10,891 nucleotides of DNA from a bacterium (GCA_002686445.1 NZCO01000053.1:1-10891), one strand, 5' to 3'. Shown: positions 1 through 5,791, counted from the stretch's first letter. The notes: generated by a model from the sequence alone, not told the origin. Translations and numbers: made by a program.

Positions 1-1237
1 GTTCTTAGCTGAGAAAACAGGCCGTATCCCAGAGACGGTACTGGTGCAAAGTGTGACAGGTGATTGGGCAGACAACCACTACGACATTGTTGACGCCAGC
101 GATCGCGACATGGTGCTCAAGCCTGATCCAAACACCTTGCGGATGGTTCCTTGGGCGGATGAACCGACGGCACAAGTGATCAACGATTGCTACACTACCG
201 ATGGTGAATTACACCCATTGGCCAGTCGTACGATCTTGCGTCACATCCTATCTCTTTATGAGAAAGAAGGTCTAAAACCTGTGATCGCCCCAGAAGTTGA
301 GTTTTACCTGATTCAACCGAATACCGATCCCGACTACGAACTAAAACCCGCTGCAGGCCGTTCTGGAAAGCGTGAGACCTCACGTCGTTCCTACAGCATT
401 GATGCGGTGAACGAGTTCAACACCATCATCGATACCCTGTATGCCTATTGCGAAGCGCAAGATCTGGACGTGGACACCTTGATCCACGAGTCAGGCGCGG
501 CACAGATGGAAATCAACTTTATTCACGGTGACCCATTAGATCTTGCCGATCAGGTGTTTGTGTTCAAGCGCACATTACGTGAAGCCGCGATGAAACACGG
601 TGTCTACGCGACCTTTATGGCGAAGCCGATGAAAAACGAACCGGGCAGCGCGATGCACATCCACCAAAGCTTAGTGGACGCTGAAACGGGTCAAAACGTT
701 TTCGATAACAATGGCGAGCCAAGTGAGCTGTTCTACCACTACCTAGGTGGCTTGCAGAAATACACGCCGAACGCGATTTCGTTCTTTGCGCCGAACGTGA
801 ACTCTTACCGCCGCTTCTCCCCTGAAATGGCAGCACCGATCAACATGCAGTGGGGCTTTGACAACCGCACAGCAGGTCTACGTATTCCGTACGCGCCGCC
901 ACAAGCGACACGCATCGAAAACCGCTTCCCTGGCGCGGACTGTAACCCTTACTTAGCCATCGCCGCGACTTTGGCCTGTGGTTACTTGGGCATGAAACAA
1001 AAACTACGTCCGACCGAACCTACCAAAGGCAATCAGCCACCTTCTGAATACCAAGAAGTGGAAATTGCCCGCACCTTGGAAGAAGGCCTTCGTCTACTAG
1101 AAGACTGCGAACCATTGTGTGAAATCCTAGGCATGGACTTTGTCACCGCTTACATGGGCGTTAAACGTAGCGAATTCGAAACGTTTAACCGCGTGATCAG
1201 CTCATGGGAACGCGAGCACCTGCTATTGAACGTGTAA
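1..1237 (+). CDS. puuA: Glutamine synthetase family protein, probable gamma-glutamylputrescine synthetase (5' truncated by window edge)
   Basis: The reading frame is open from base 2 and stops at tandem TAA codons (1235-1240). About 411 residues are visible and roughly 40-60 N-terminal ones lie outside, so the GTG at 44 is internal. Catalytic-domain signatures of glutamine synthetases are present: the APEVEFYL region (about 287-310), MHIHQSL with its ATP/metal histidines (653-673), NRTAGLRIP (863-889) and ENRFPGADCNPYLA (from 917). Enzymes of this family join glutamate to an amine or ammonia using ATP. The PuuA subgroup gamma-glutamylates putrescine in the cytoplasm as the first step of its degradation. 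The PotF-type gene directly downstream favours a polyamine substrate over an ordinary GlnA role. The family assignment is secure. The substrate is inferred from context and overall resemblance. Confidence 0.9.
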   Translation, partial: FLAEKTGRIPETVLVQSVTGDWADNHYDIVDASDRDMVLKPDPNTLRMVPWADEPTAQVINDCYTTDGELHPLASRTILRHILSLYEKEGLKPVIAPEVEFYLIQPNTDPDYELKPAAGRSGKRETSRRSYSIDAVNEFNTIIDTLYAYCEAQDLDVDTLIHESGAAQMEINFIHGDPLDLADQVFVFKRTLREAAMKHGVYATFMAKPMKNEPGSAMHIHQSLVDAETGQNVFDNNGEPSELFYHYLGGLQKYTPNAISFFAPNVNSYRRFSPEMAAPINMQWGFDNRTAGLRIPYAPPQATRIENRFPGADCNPYLAIAATLACGYLGMKQKLRPTEPTKGNQPPSEYQEVEIARTLEEGLRLLEDCEPLCEILGMDFVTAYMGVKRSEFETFNRVISSWEREHLLLNV

Positions 1238-1252
1238 TAACTTTCAAACCGT

Positions 1253-1293
1253 GATGCCCAATGACTTGGATAGAAAAGCCAAGCGTGGGCATC
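1253..1293 (+). promoter_or_regulatory. Two-part intercistronic hairpin between puuA-like gene and potF
   Basis: GATGCCCA (1253-1260) pairs perfectly with TGGGCATC (1286-1293). Inside it CTTGG (1265-1269) pairs with CCAAG (1279-1283) around a 9-nt loop, leaving a small ATGA/CG internal loop. No T-run follows, so it is not a standard intrinsic terminator. It sits 27 nt before the potF start and may protect the binding-protein message or act as a processing or attenuation site. The function is inferred. Confidence 0.55.
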
Positions 1294-1320
1294 CTTATGA
1301 CATCACTAAAGGAATCAACC

Positions 1321-2442
1321 ATGACACACCCACAACGAAAAATGCGACGTGTAGTACCCATTGCAAGCTTAGTCTGTGCGTTGAGCGCAGGCGCAGCGCC
1401 TGCCATGGCGGAGACACTCAAGTTTTACAACTGGTCTGACTACATTGCAGAAGACACCATCGAACGCTTTGAAGCCGAAACCGGCATCGACGTGATCGAA
1501 GACGTATTCGACAGCAACGAAGTGCTAGAAGCCAAACTATTGGCCGGCAACTCAGGTTACGACCTGGTTGTACCGACGGCTTCGTTTATGGGCCGCCAGA
1601 TCCAAGCGGGTGTGTTTGATACCTTAGACAAGTCAAAACTGTCTAACTTACATCGTGTTGATACAGAACTGTTGTCCTTCCTAGAAGCGGTCGACCCGGG
1701 CAACCAATACGGCGTACCGTACCTTTGGGGCACCACAGGGATTGGTTACAACGTTGATAAAGTGAAAGAAGTACTGGGCGAAGACGCGCCAGTGGACAGC
1801 TGGGATCTGGTGTTCAAACCGGAAAACATGGAAAAGCTACAGTCCTGTGGCGTCATGTTCCTAGACTCCCCAGACGAGCTTTACCCACTGGTTTTAAACT
1901 ACCTTGGCAAAGATCCAAACAGCCGTACCCAATCGGACTACGCCTTGGACAGCGAAGGGGTTGAACTGCTGAAAAGCGTGCGCCCATACGTTAGCCAATT
2001 CCACTCTTCTCAATACATCAGCGCCCTCGCAAACGGCGATGCTTGTGTTGCCATCGGTTGGTCGGGTGACGTGATCCAAGCACAAGACCGCGCCATCGAA
2101 GCGGAAAACGGCATCAACATCGAATACAGCATTCCAAAGGAAGGCACACAGGTCTGGTTCGACATGCTAGCGATTCCAAAAGATGCCAAAAACAAAGACG
2201 CAGCACATAAGTTTATCGACTTCCTGCTACGCCCTGATGTTATCGCCGATATCTCCAACTACGTCGCCTACGCCAACCCGAACGTTGACGCTATGGATCT
2301 ACAAGACGAAGAGATCCGCGACAACGAAGGCATCTACCCACCAGCGGATGTGAAAAAGAAACTGTTCGCACAGAAAGTCCGCGGCATGCGAATTGAACGC
2401 CTAATGGTCCGCCTCTGGACCGACATCAAAACAGGCCGCTAG
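1321..2442 (+). CDS. potF: Putrescine-binding periplasmic protein, PotF type
   Basis: This is a 373-aa substrate-binding protein of a polyamine ABC transporter. I chose the ATG at 1321 over the upstream in-frame ATG at 1261 because AAAGGA (1308-1313) lies 7 nt before it. The product then begins with a classic Sec signal peptide: a basic start (RKMRR), a hydrophobic stretch, and AMA just before ETLKFYNWSDYI. The mature protein follows E. coli PotF closely from memory, with NWSDYI, VFDSNEVLEAKLLAG, DLVVPTASF, TTGIGYNVDKVK, VDSWDL, LNYLGKDPNS, FHSSQYI, AIGWSGDV and GIYPPADV. These include the tryptophan, aspartate and serine positions known to hold putrescine. One difference is a Trp just before the FD pair (VWFD), where PotF has Phe and the spermidine binder PotD, as I recall, has Trp. 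No permease or ATPase genes are visible. They may lie outside, or the protein may serve a distant transporter. Confidence 0.93.
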   Translation: MTHPQRKMRRVVPIASLVCALSAGAAPAMAETLKFYNWSDYIAEDTIERFEAETGIDVIEDVFDSNEVLEAKLLAGNSGYDLVVPTASFMGRQIQAGVFDTLDKSKLSNLHRVDTELLSFLEAVDPGNQYGVPYLWGTTGIGYNVDKVKEVLGEDAPVDSWDLVFKPENMEKLQSCGVMFLDSPDELYPLVLNYLGKDPNSRTQSDYALDSEGVELLKSVRPYVSQFHSSQYISALANGDACVAIGWSGDVIQAQDRAIEAENGINIEYSIPKEGTQVWFDMLAIPKDAKNKDAAHKFIDFLLRPDVIADISNYVAYANPNVDAMDLQDEEIRDNEGIYPPADVKKKLFAQKVRGMRIERLMVRLWTDIKTGR

Positions 2443-2460
2443 AGAGTTCTAAACCCACAT

Positions 2461-2490
2461 AAAAACGGAGGCATTACCTCCGTTTTTTCT
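2461..2490 (+). terminator. Intrinsic terminator after potF
   Basis: A perfect 10-bp stem (2462-2471 with 2477-2486, core CGGAGG/CCTCCG) closes a 5-nt loop and runs into a block of six T (2483-2488). It starts 19 nt after the potF stop. The A-run on the left could also let it work for transcripts coming from the right. Confidence 0.93.
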
Positions 2491-2505
2491 TTCAGCAATG
2501 GTCTT

Positions 2506-2528
2506 GTAGGACCGAGCTGTGCTCGGGA
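2506..2528 (+). repeat. REP-type hairpin, GTAG head (copy 1)
   Basis: The element opens with GTAG and GACCG and then forms CCGAGC-TGT-GCTCGG (2512-2526). The same plan, in GC-rich form, recurs on the opposite strand at 5715-5738 and 5792-5814. GTAG-headed short palindromes are typical of REPs mobilised by RAYT transposases, but no RAYT gene is in the window. Confidence 0.75.
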
Positions 2529-2571
2529 ACAACCTAGCAACCTCCTCGGCAATGCGCTTCGCCTGATTACT

Positions 2572-2665
2572 GTAGGTGTGAGCTTCCATGCAATTCAATT
2601 CGCTTGCGCAACTTCTTCGCTTCGTACCTCAGCTCGAAACGTCAGCGCGAATCAAACGCATGGAA
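2572..2665 (+). repeat. Long imperfect palindrome with GTAG at its left end
   Basis: The left arm (2585-2603, starting TCCATGC) and the right arm (2647-2664, ending GCATGGA) pair with a few mismatches around about 43 nt. GTAG stands at 2572-2575, as in the REP elements nearby. Together with the REPs at 2506 and 2697 it fills the 261-bp gene-free stretch after the potF terminator. It may be a larger REP/BIME-type or MITE-like unit. I see no reading frame worth calling here. Confidence 0.45.
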
Positions 2666-2696
2666 TCTCTGAGGAAGTATGGTTGGGTTGGTCTTT

Positions 2697-2719
2697 GTAC
2701 GACCCGATTGCATCGGGGA
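2697..2719 (+). repeat. REP-like hairpin, GTAC head (copy 1)
   Basis: The GTACGA head is followed by CCCGAT-TGC-ATCGGG (2703-2717). Close relatives lie at 5757-5780 on the opposite strand and, decayed, at 5926-5947. The head differs from the GTAG family by one base, so the two groups may be subfamilies of one element. Confidence 0.65.
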
Positions 2720-2751
2720 GAAGCCTTTAAGTTCTCGGGAAATGAGAGGAA

Positions 2752-3009
2752 CTAAGACTTACCAAAAACTTGCTCAAAGTTATCAGTGTGTCCTTGATCT
2801 GCTTCTTTAACAGATTGATCGAAGTCGCTTTTAAAGCCTGATTGAGAAAGCAAATACAGGGTTTCCTGCAAGCCTTCATAATGCTCATGGGACATCATAA
2901 CGACCTTGTCTGTCTCATGTATGATTTCAATAACCTCATGGCTTTCGTTCACTTGCTCTATCAATTCAGAAAGTGAATCTTGAGCGTCTGTAGCTGTAAT
3001 CGTTTTCAT
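2752..3009 (-). CDS. Antitoxin of the YefM/Phd family, without a visible toxin gene
   Basis: This 85-aa protein has the YefM layout. An N-terminal DNA-binding and dimerising half begins MKTITATDAQDSLSELIEQV, followed by the hallmark VVMMSHEHYEGLQETLYLL at residues about 36-54. An acidic tail that would wrap the toxin completes it (SDFDQSVKEADQG). YefM antitoxins neutralise YoeB-type mRNA interferases and repress their own operon. The start at 3009 has AAAGG 7-8 nt upstream. The toxin gene would normally follow directly, towards lower coordinates, but that side holds only REP-type repeats and then the potF terminator. I therefore call it an orphan antitoxin, perhaps left after toxin loss or carried as an anti-addiction gene. 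A toxin elsewhere in the genome remains possible. Confidence 0.85.
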   Translation of the reverse strand: MKTITATDAQDSLSELIEQVNESHEVIEIIHETDKVVMMSHEHYEGLQETLYLLSQSGFKSDFDQSVKEADQGHTDNFEQVFGKS

Positions 3010-3018
3010 AAAGAAAGC

Positions 3019-3040
3019 CTTTCATTAAGTACTTAGAAAG
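3019..3040 (-). promoter_or_regulatory. Operator-like palindrome upstream of the yefM-type antitoxin
   Basis: A perfect 10-bp palindrome TAAGTACTTA (3026-3035) is flanked by CTTTC (3019-3023) and GAAAG (3036-3040). It lies 10-30 nt before the antitoxin start. YefM proteins autorepress through GTAC-centred palindromes, so this is a reasonable operator. Binding is inferred from position and symmetry only. Confidence 0.4.
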
Positions 3041-3072
3041 CATAAGTCGATTTTTAGGAATTGGCATATAGC

Positions 3073-3220
3073 CTAGATGATAAACATCCAACACTTTGAT
3101 CTCAGAACATTGGCAACAACATGAGAAATACCTTAATCTCTGAGCAACACAGTCAAGGATGACCAGAACACACCTTTCTTACCTCTTCCTTGAACTGCAC
3201 GGTTATTTACCAGAATGAGC
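3073..3220. repeat. Direct repeat copy A (about 150 bp)
   Basis: Aligned by hand to 5961-6109, this stretch matches at about 124 of 149 columns with a single one-base gap. The best part is 3153-3220 against 6042-6109, about 62 of 68 identical. Both copies have the same orientation, and both have a GTAC-headed REP on their left, although here the antitoxin gene lies between. The minus strand of this copy has a short open frame ending NRAVQGRGKKGVFWSSLTVLLRD, whose codons are largely kept in copy B except for a TGG to TGA change. This copy occupies the middle of the 358-bp gene-free stretch between the antitoxin and the PLD gene. The remainder (3221-3367) is AT-rich with no clear feature beyond the next gene's leader. 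Confidence 0.85.
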
Positions 3221-3367
3221 ATACGTGTTTCTAAATGCCTGTTTGTAAAATACTTATTAATTTCAATTGATTGTGACCTTTCTAACAAAAGGCTAAAACG
3301 GGATAACGTGCATGCTGATTTATTGAGTAAATGCGCATTCATATAGTATTAGGAAATAGAAATTACT

Positions 3368-4537
3368 ATGCCTCATATCGTAAACAATTCTAATAAAGGC
3401 AAGGCAGAGATTGTGGTATTTGGGAAATTATATCGCTGGGAAAATCATAAAGAGCTTTTTCTTGCATTAATTGACGACTGTGATGAGTGCTTATTAGTTT
3501 CTCCATTTCTGGCCTCAGATTTTGCTAACTTGTTCGCTAATATTTCGTTTTCGGGCAAGACTGTTGAATTGATCTCCACCTGCTCACCTCGTGGTGATGA
3601 TCAGCTTTCTAAGCCGCATGCGCTAAAAAGTTTTGGAGAAGTGGTCAAAGCTACTAAGGGAGATTGGCCAACAATAGGATTGGATCAGAACCTTCATTCC
3701 AAAGTCTATATATTCCGTAAAGGAGCGCGCCCTTTCGCTGGCATTGTGACCTCTGCTAACCTTACTGAGAGTGGGTTGGCGAGGAATCACGAAACAGGGG
3801 TTCTCCTACAGTCAGAAGAAGCCCTCATTAATCTTGAAAACATGTGTCGAAGTCAGCTTGACTACGTCAACCTATCTGAGTGGCAAGTTGAAAAGCTATG
3901 TCAAACCGCAGACATTATGGGTCGAGATAACACGCCTCAAACAGATCGAGAGATTGGGCTCAAGTCGATACTCAATAATTACGCAACACCAAGCGCCGGT
4001 AATCGTAGTACTAGACTTCGAGAAGGAGCCAAATACTACATTAAGGTATCTGGAGTAAAAGATCGCCCGATATTACCTGAACAGCGTAGGCCAGTAAATG
4101 AGCCTCACTGCACCCTAACTTTCGCAAAAGAGCCAAAAGGAATATCGCTCGGAGATTGTCTGTTGGAAGTCGCTGTTGGCGGCGCGTGTTTCCTTAGCTA
4201 CTACGCTTGTGCAAGTGCTGTATGGGAGTTTAGTGATGAAGATAAGGCATCAAACACTGATCATAAAAGATGGCCGTACTATGTCTATGCGAATAACTTA
4301 TCGCTTAATTATGGCGCTACTTGGTTTGAAAGTCCGTTGTTCTATGACGGAGTCGTAGAAGAATTCAAACGAGATTACCCCTCGATGCCTGTAACTGCAG
4401 CGGGTAGCGATCACTTTAAAGGGGCTGTGCAAATGGGGCATTCCTACATCAGAGTAACTAAAGAGTTTGGAGAGTACGTCCGTAGTAGAATTGATAACTT
4501 TATTGCTAACAAAGCAATGCACATGACAAACGTATGA
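3368..4537 (+). CDS. PLD-family nuclease-like protein with probable PUA-like C-terminal domain
   Basis: This is a 389-aa soluble protein. The N-terminal part (about residues 12-165) looks like a phospholipase D fold as found in BfiI/NgoFVII-type restriction enzymes. A strand-helix start with LLVSPFLAS leads to a single HxK (H110, K112 in NLHSKVYIF), then TSANLT (N131) and NHETGV (E142). One HxK per chain suggests the active site forms by dimerisation, as in BfiI. From about residue 222 the sequence YYIKVSGVKDRP, then CTLTFAKEPKGISLGDCLLEVAVGG and RWPYYVYANNLSLNYG resembles PUA-like folds (EVE/ASCH), which in several nucleases read modified bases. That second assignment is tentative. The 3' end overlaps an attC-like site (4504-4551), pointing to a former integron cassette. 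A TATAGT (3342-3347) and AGGAAA (3351-3356) precede the start. A defence role is inferred. Confidence 0.75.
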   Translation: MPHIVNNSNKGKAEIVVFGKLYRWENHKELFLALIDDCDECLLVSPFLASDFANLFANISFSGKTVELISTCSPRGDDQLSKPHALKSFGEVVKATKGDWPTIGLDQNLHSKVYIFRKGARPFAGIVTSANLTESGLARNHETGVLLQSEEALINLENMCRSQLDYVNLSEWQVEKLCQTADIMGRDNTPQTDREIGLKSILNNYATPSAGNRSTRLREGAKYYIKVSGVKDRPILPEQRRPVNEPHCTLTFAKEPKGISLGDCLLEVAVGGACFLSYYACASAVWEFSDEDKASNTDHKRWPYYVYANNLSLNYGATWFESPLFYDGVVEEFKRDYPSMPVTAAGSDHFKGAVQMGHSYIRVTKEFGEYVRSRIDNFIANKAMHMTNV

Positions 4538-4551
4538 TTACGGCGTTAGGC
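4504..4551 (+). other. attC-like integron recombination site (short, imperfect)
   Basis: The right end carries GTTAGGC (4545-4551), an exact GTTRRRY core preceded by GGC. The left end has TGCTAAC (4504-4510), two mismatches from RYYYAAC. Inside, GCAATGCA on the left pairs with TGATTAC on the right except for a single extra G on the left, like the extrahelical base of attC sites. The PLD gene's stop codon lies inside the site, and the next gene starts 15 nt after it. At 48 bp it is short for an attC. Identification is by pattern only. Confidence 0.5.
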
Positions 4552-4565
4552 ATTCGGGAGTTTTT

Positions 4566-5108
4566 TTGAAGATTGGTGATATTGAAATTGGCGAGTTGAA
4601 GCCAGTCCCAGAATTAGAGTCGGGTGATGAAAGAGAAGTTTTCGCATTTTATGGTTTGGCATCATTCAATGCTCAATGTGCCGAAAAAGCCTTAGTGAAT
4701 TTTGCAATGAGTTACAGACTTGTTGATAAATCTGCTCTCAATCAAGAAGAATGGATTGAAATGTATGATGGGTTAAATCCCCATACATTTGGACGACTTC
4801 TTAACCAAGTAAAAACTCAAGTTGTACTACCTGATGAAATACTAACGCATTTGAATTCTTCTCTTAAAAAGCGTAATTGGCTTGCACACGATTTCTTCTA
4901 TGATTATGCCGTTCATATGTCTGATATCGATGGGCGCGTTGAGATGATAAAGGAACTTCAGAGCCTCATAAATCTCTTTCAAATCGCAGATCGTGCCATT
5001 GAAACATTGAGTCAAAAAGTTTGGGATCGTTTTGGTATTAACGAGGAGTGGCGACAAAATGAAATGGAAAGCCAGTTTCGAGAATACCAATCAGCTAAAA
5101 ATACCTAA
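4566..5108 (+). CDS. HEPN-motif protein (putative RNase or abortive-infection type), cassette-borne
   Basis: This 180-aa protein starts at TTG (4566), supported by GGGAG (4556-4560) five nt upstream. No ATG gives a comparable product. It appears mostly helical, and residues 103-108 read RNWLAH. This fits the Rx4-6H motif of HEPN domains, which are often metal-independent RNases in toxin-antitoxin and antiphage systems. The motif sits after a helical region, as in HEPN folds. I do not recognise a closer family. The gene starts 15 nt after the GTTAGGC of the upstream attC-like site, and its TAA stop is part of ACCTAAC, the start of another attC-like sequence, so its borders are those of an integron cassette. 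It follows the PLD gene on the same strand with a 28-nt gap, so the two may be co-expressed. No dedicated antitoxin is visible. Confidence 0.7.
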   Translation: MKIGDIEIGELKPVPELESGDEREVFAFYGLASFNAQCAEKALVNFAMSYRLVDKSALNQEEWIEMYDGLNPHTFGRLLNQVKTQVVLPDEILTHLNSSLKKRNWLAHDFFYDYAVHMSDIDGRVEMIKELQSLINLFQIADRAIETLSQKVWDRFGINEEWRQNEMESQFREYQSAKNT

Positions 5109-5123
5109 CAAACGAATTAAGAG
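5103..5123 (+). other. Left half of an attC-like site, right half missing
   Basis: ACCTAAC (5103-5109) matches RYYYAAC exactly and includes the stop codon of the HEPN gene. The following AAACGAATTAAGAG resembles the left part of Vibrio-type attC repeats, which read TAACAAACG and then a CAAGAGG-like stretch. No GTTRRRY partner follows before brnT. A REP-like hairpin (5146-5171) begins where the remainder would be. Confidence 0.5.
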
Positions 5124-5145
5124 TACCCCAATTATCCTGAAACCT

Positions 5146-5171
5146 CCACAAAGGCAAAGCCTCGCCCCTAC
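5146..5171 (-). repeat. REP-like element with GTAG head
   Basis: On the minus strand it begins GTAGGGGCGAGGC and contains the small stem AGGC-TTT-GCCT (5152-5162). Head and hairpin resemble the other REPs here, but the body differs, suggesting a separate subfamily or a decayed copy. It lies between the truncated attC-like half-site and the brnT promoter. Confidence 0.45.
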
Positions 5172-5178
5172 AACAATA

Positions 5179-5209
5179 TTGAAAAATGAGGCGAAAAGGT
5201 ATACTTTTT
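5179..5209 (+). promoter_or_regulatory. Promoter of brnTA overlapping an operator-like palindrome
   Basis: TTGAAA (5179-5184) and TATACT (5200-5205) are 15 bp apart. The -10 lies within AAAAG-GTATAC-TTTTT (5194-5209), a near-perfect palindrome and a plausible BrnA autorepression site. The predicted transcription start falls at about 5212, only 2 nt before the brnT ATG, so the message may be leaderless. This agrees with the lack of a good ribosome binding site for brnT. Confidence 0.5.
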
Positions 5210-5213
5210 ACTC

Positions 5214-5480
5214 ATGATCAAGTTTGAATTTGATGATGTAAAAAGCAGGTCGAATCTCGACAAACACGGTATAGATTTCCATACGGCTCAAGGCTTGTGG
5301 AATGACTCTGACCTTGTTGAAATCCCTGCTAATACAAGCGATGAGCCTAGGTTTCTAGTAATCGGTATGCTGGATGGTAAGCACTGGTCTGGTGTGATCA
5401 CCTACCGCGGAAAGAGTATTAGGATCATCTCGGTGAGACGTTCACGTAAAGCAGAGGTGAGCTTATATGAAAGCGCATGA
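5214..5480 (+). CDS. brnT: BrnT family ribonuclease toxin
   Basis: This is an 88-aa protein with BrnT landmarks: FEFDDVKSRSNLDKHGIDF at residues 4-22 (including the KHG triad), the central strand region PRFLVIGMLDG, and the C-terminal RIISVRRSRKAEVSLYE with its cluster of arginines and the final Glu and Tyr. BrnT has a RelE-like fold and blocks translation by cutting RNA. BrnA binds and inhibits it. Length and layout are normal, so the toxin looks intact. Its last 14 nt overlap brnA in another frame, the usual arrangement, coupling the two translationally. Regulation is probably through BrnA bound at the palindrome in the promoter. The pair may stabilise this repeat-rich accessory block, which is inference. 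Confidence 0.92.
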   Translation: MIKFEFDDVKSRSNLDKHGIDFHTAQGLWNDSDLVEIPANTSDEPRFLVIGMLDGKHWSGVITYRGKSIRIISVRRSRKAEVSLYESA

Positions 5481-5694
5481 TTTTGACGCGAAGTTTGAAA
5501 ATGATGATGAAGACATTCTAGAAAATCTGGATTTGTCTGCTGTGAAGCGTCCGATGCAAAAGCAGAAGCGAGTGAATGTTGATTTCCCCGCTTGGATGCT
5601 GGAGTCATTAGATCGTGAGGCGAATCGCGTGGGTGTGACGCGACAGTCGATCATTAAAATGTGGCTGGCTGAGCGGTTAGAAAGACGTTCTTAA
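5467..5694 (+). CDS. brnA: BrnA family ribbon-helix-helix antitoxin
   Basis: This is a 75-aa partner of BrnT. The N-terminal 30 residues are acidic and probably flexible (FENDDEDILENLDLSAVKRP), the part expected to cover the toxin. Residues 34-72 form a CopG/MetJ-like ribbon-helix-helix: KRVNVDFPAWMLESLDREANRVGVTRQSIIKMWLAERL. GAGGTGA (5454-5460), lying within brnT, supports the ATG at 5467. It would both neutralise BrnT and, alone or as a complex, repress the shared promoter. No terminator follows, only REP elements from 5715. Confidence 0.93.
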   Translation: MKAHDFDAKFENDDEDILENLDLSAVKRPMQKQKRVNVDFPAWMLESLDREANRVGVTRQSIIKMWLAERLERRS

Positions 5695-5714
5695 AAGTAT
5701 TTCCATTGCCCAAG

Positions 5715-5738
5715 TTCCCGCGCGCAGCGCAGTCCTAC
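5715..5738 (-). repeat. REP-type hairpin, GTAG head (copy 2)
   Basis: On the minus strand GTAGGACTGCGC is followed by a complementary GCGCG stretch and GGGAA. It is nearly identical to the element at 5792-5814 and inverted relative to the copy at 2506. It lies 21 nt after the brnA stop. Confidence 0.75.
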
Positions 5739-5756
5739 AGGGGGGAATCAGCATCA

Positions 5757-5780
5757 TCCCCGATTGGAATCGGGTCGTAC
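5757..5780 (-). repeat. REP-like hairpin, GTAC head (copy 2)
   Basis: The stem CCCGATT-GG-AATCGGG (5759-5774) is perfect over 7 bp, followed by the head read as GTACGA on the minus strand. It is the inverted counterpart of 2697-2719. It sits between two GTAG-headed REPs, so 5715-5814 is a compact three-unit REP cluster with all heads on the same side. Confidence 0.7.
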
Positions 5781-5791
5781 AAGTCAGAAAA

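Noticed and set aside
195..836. Minus-strand frames opposite the puuA-like gene
   Set aside because: They are antisense shadows of a well-conserved coding region, with no family resemblance and no ribosome sites.
1261..1320. Upstream in-frame ATG extending PotF by 20 residues
   Set aside because: The extension falls in the hairpin region, has no ribosome site, and would bury the signal peptide. The ATG at 1321 has AAAGGA at good spacing.
3133..3342. 69-aa minus-strand frame between the antitoxin and the PLD gene
   Set aside because: As a whole it looks like chance: only its C-terminal third is shared with copy B, where a stop codon interrupts it. I report that third as part of the repeat, not as a gene.
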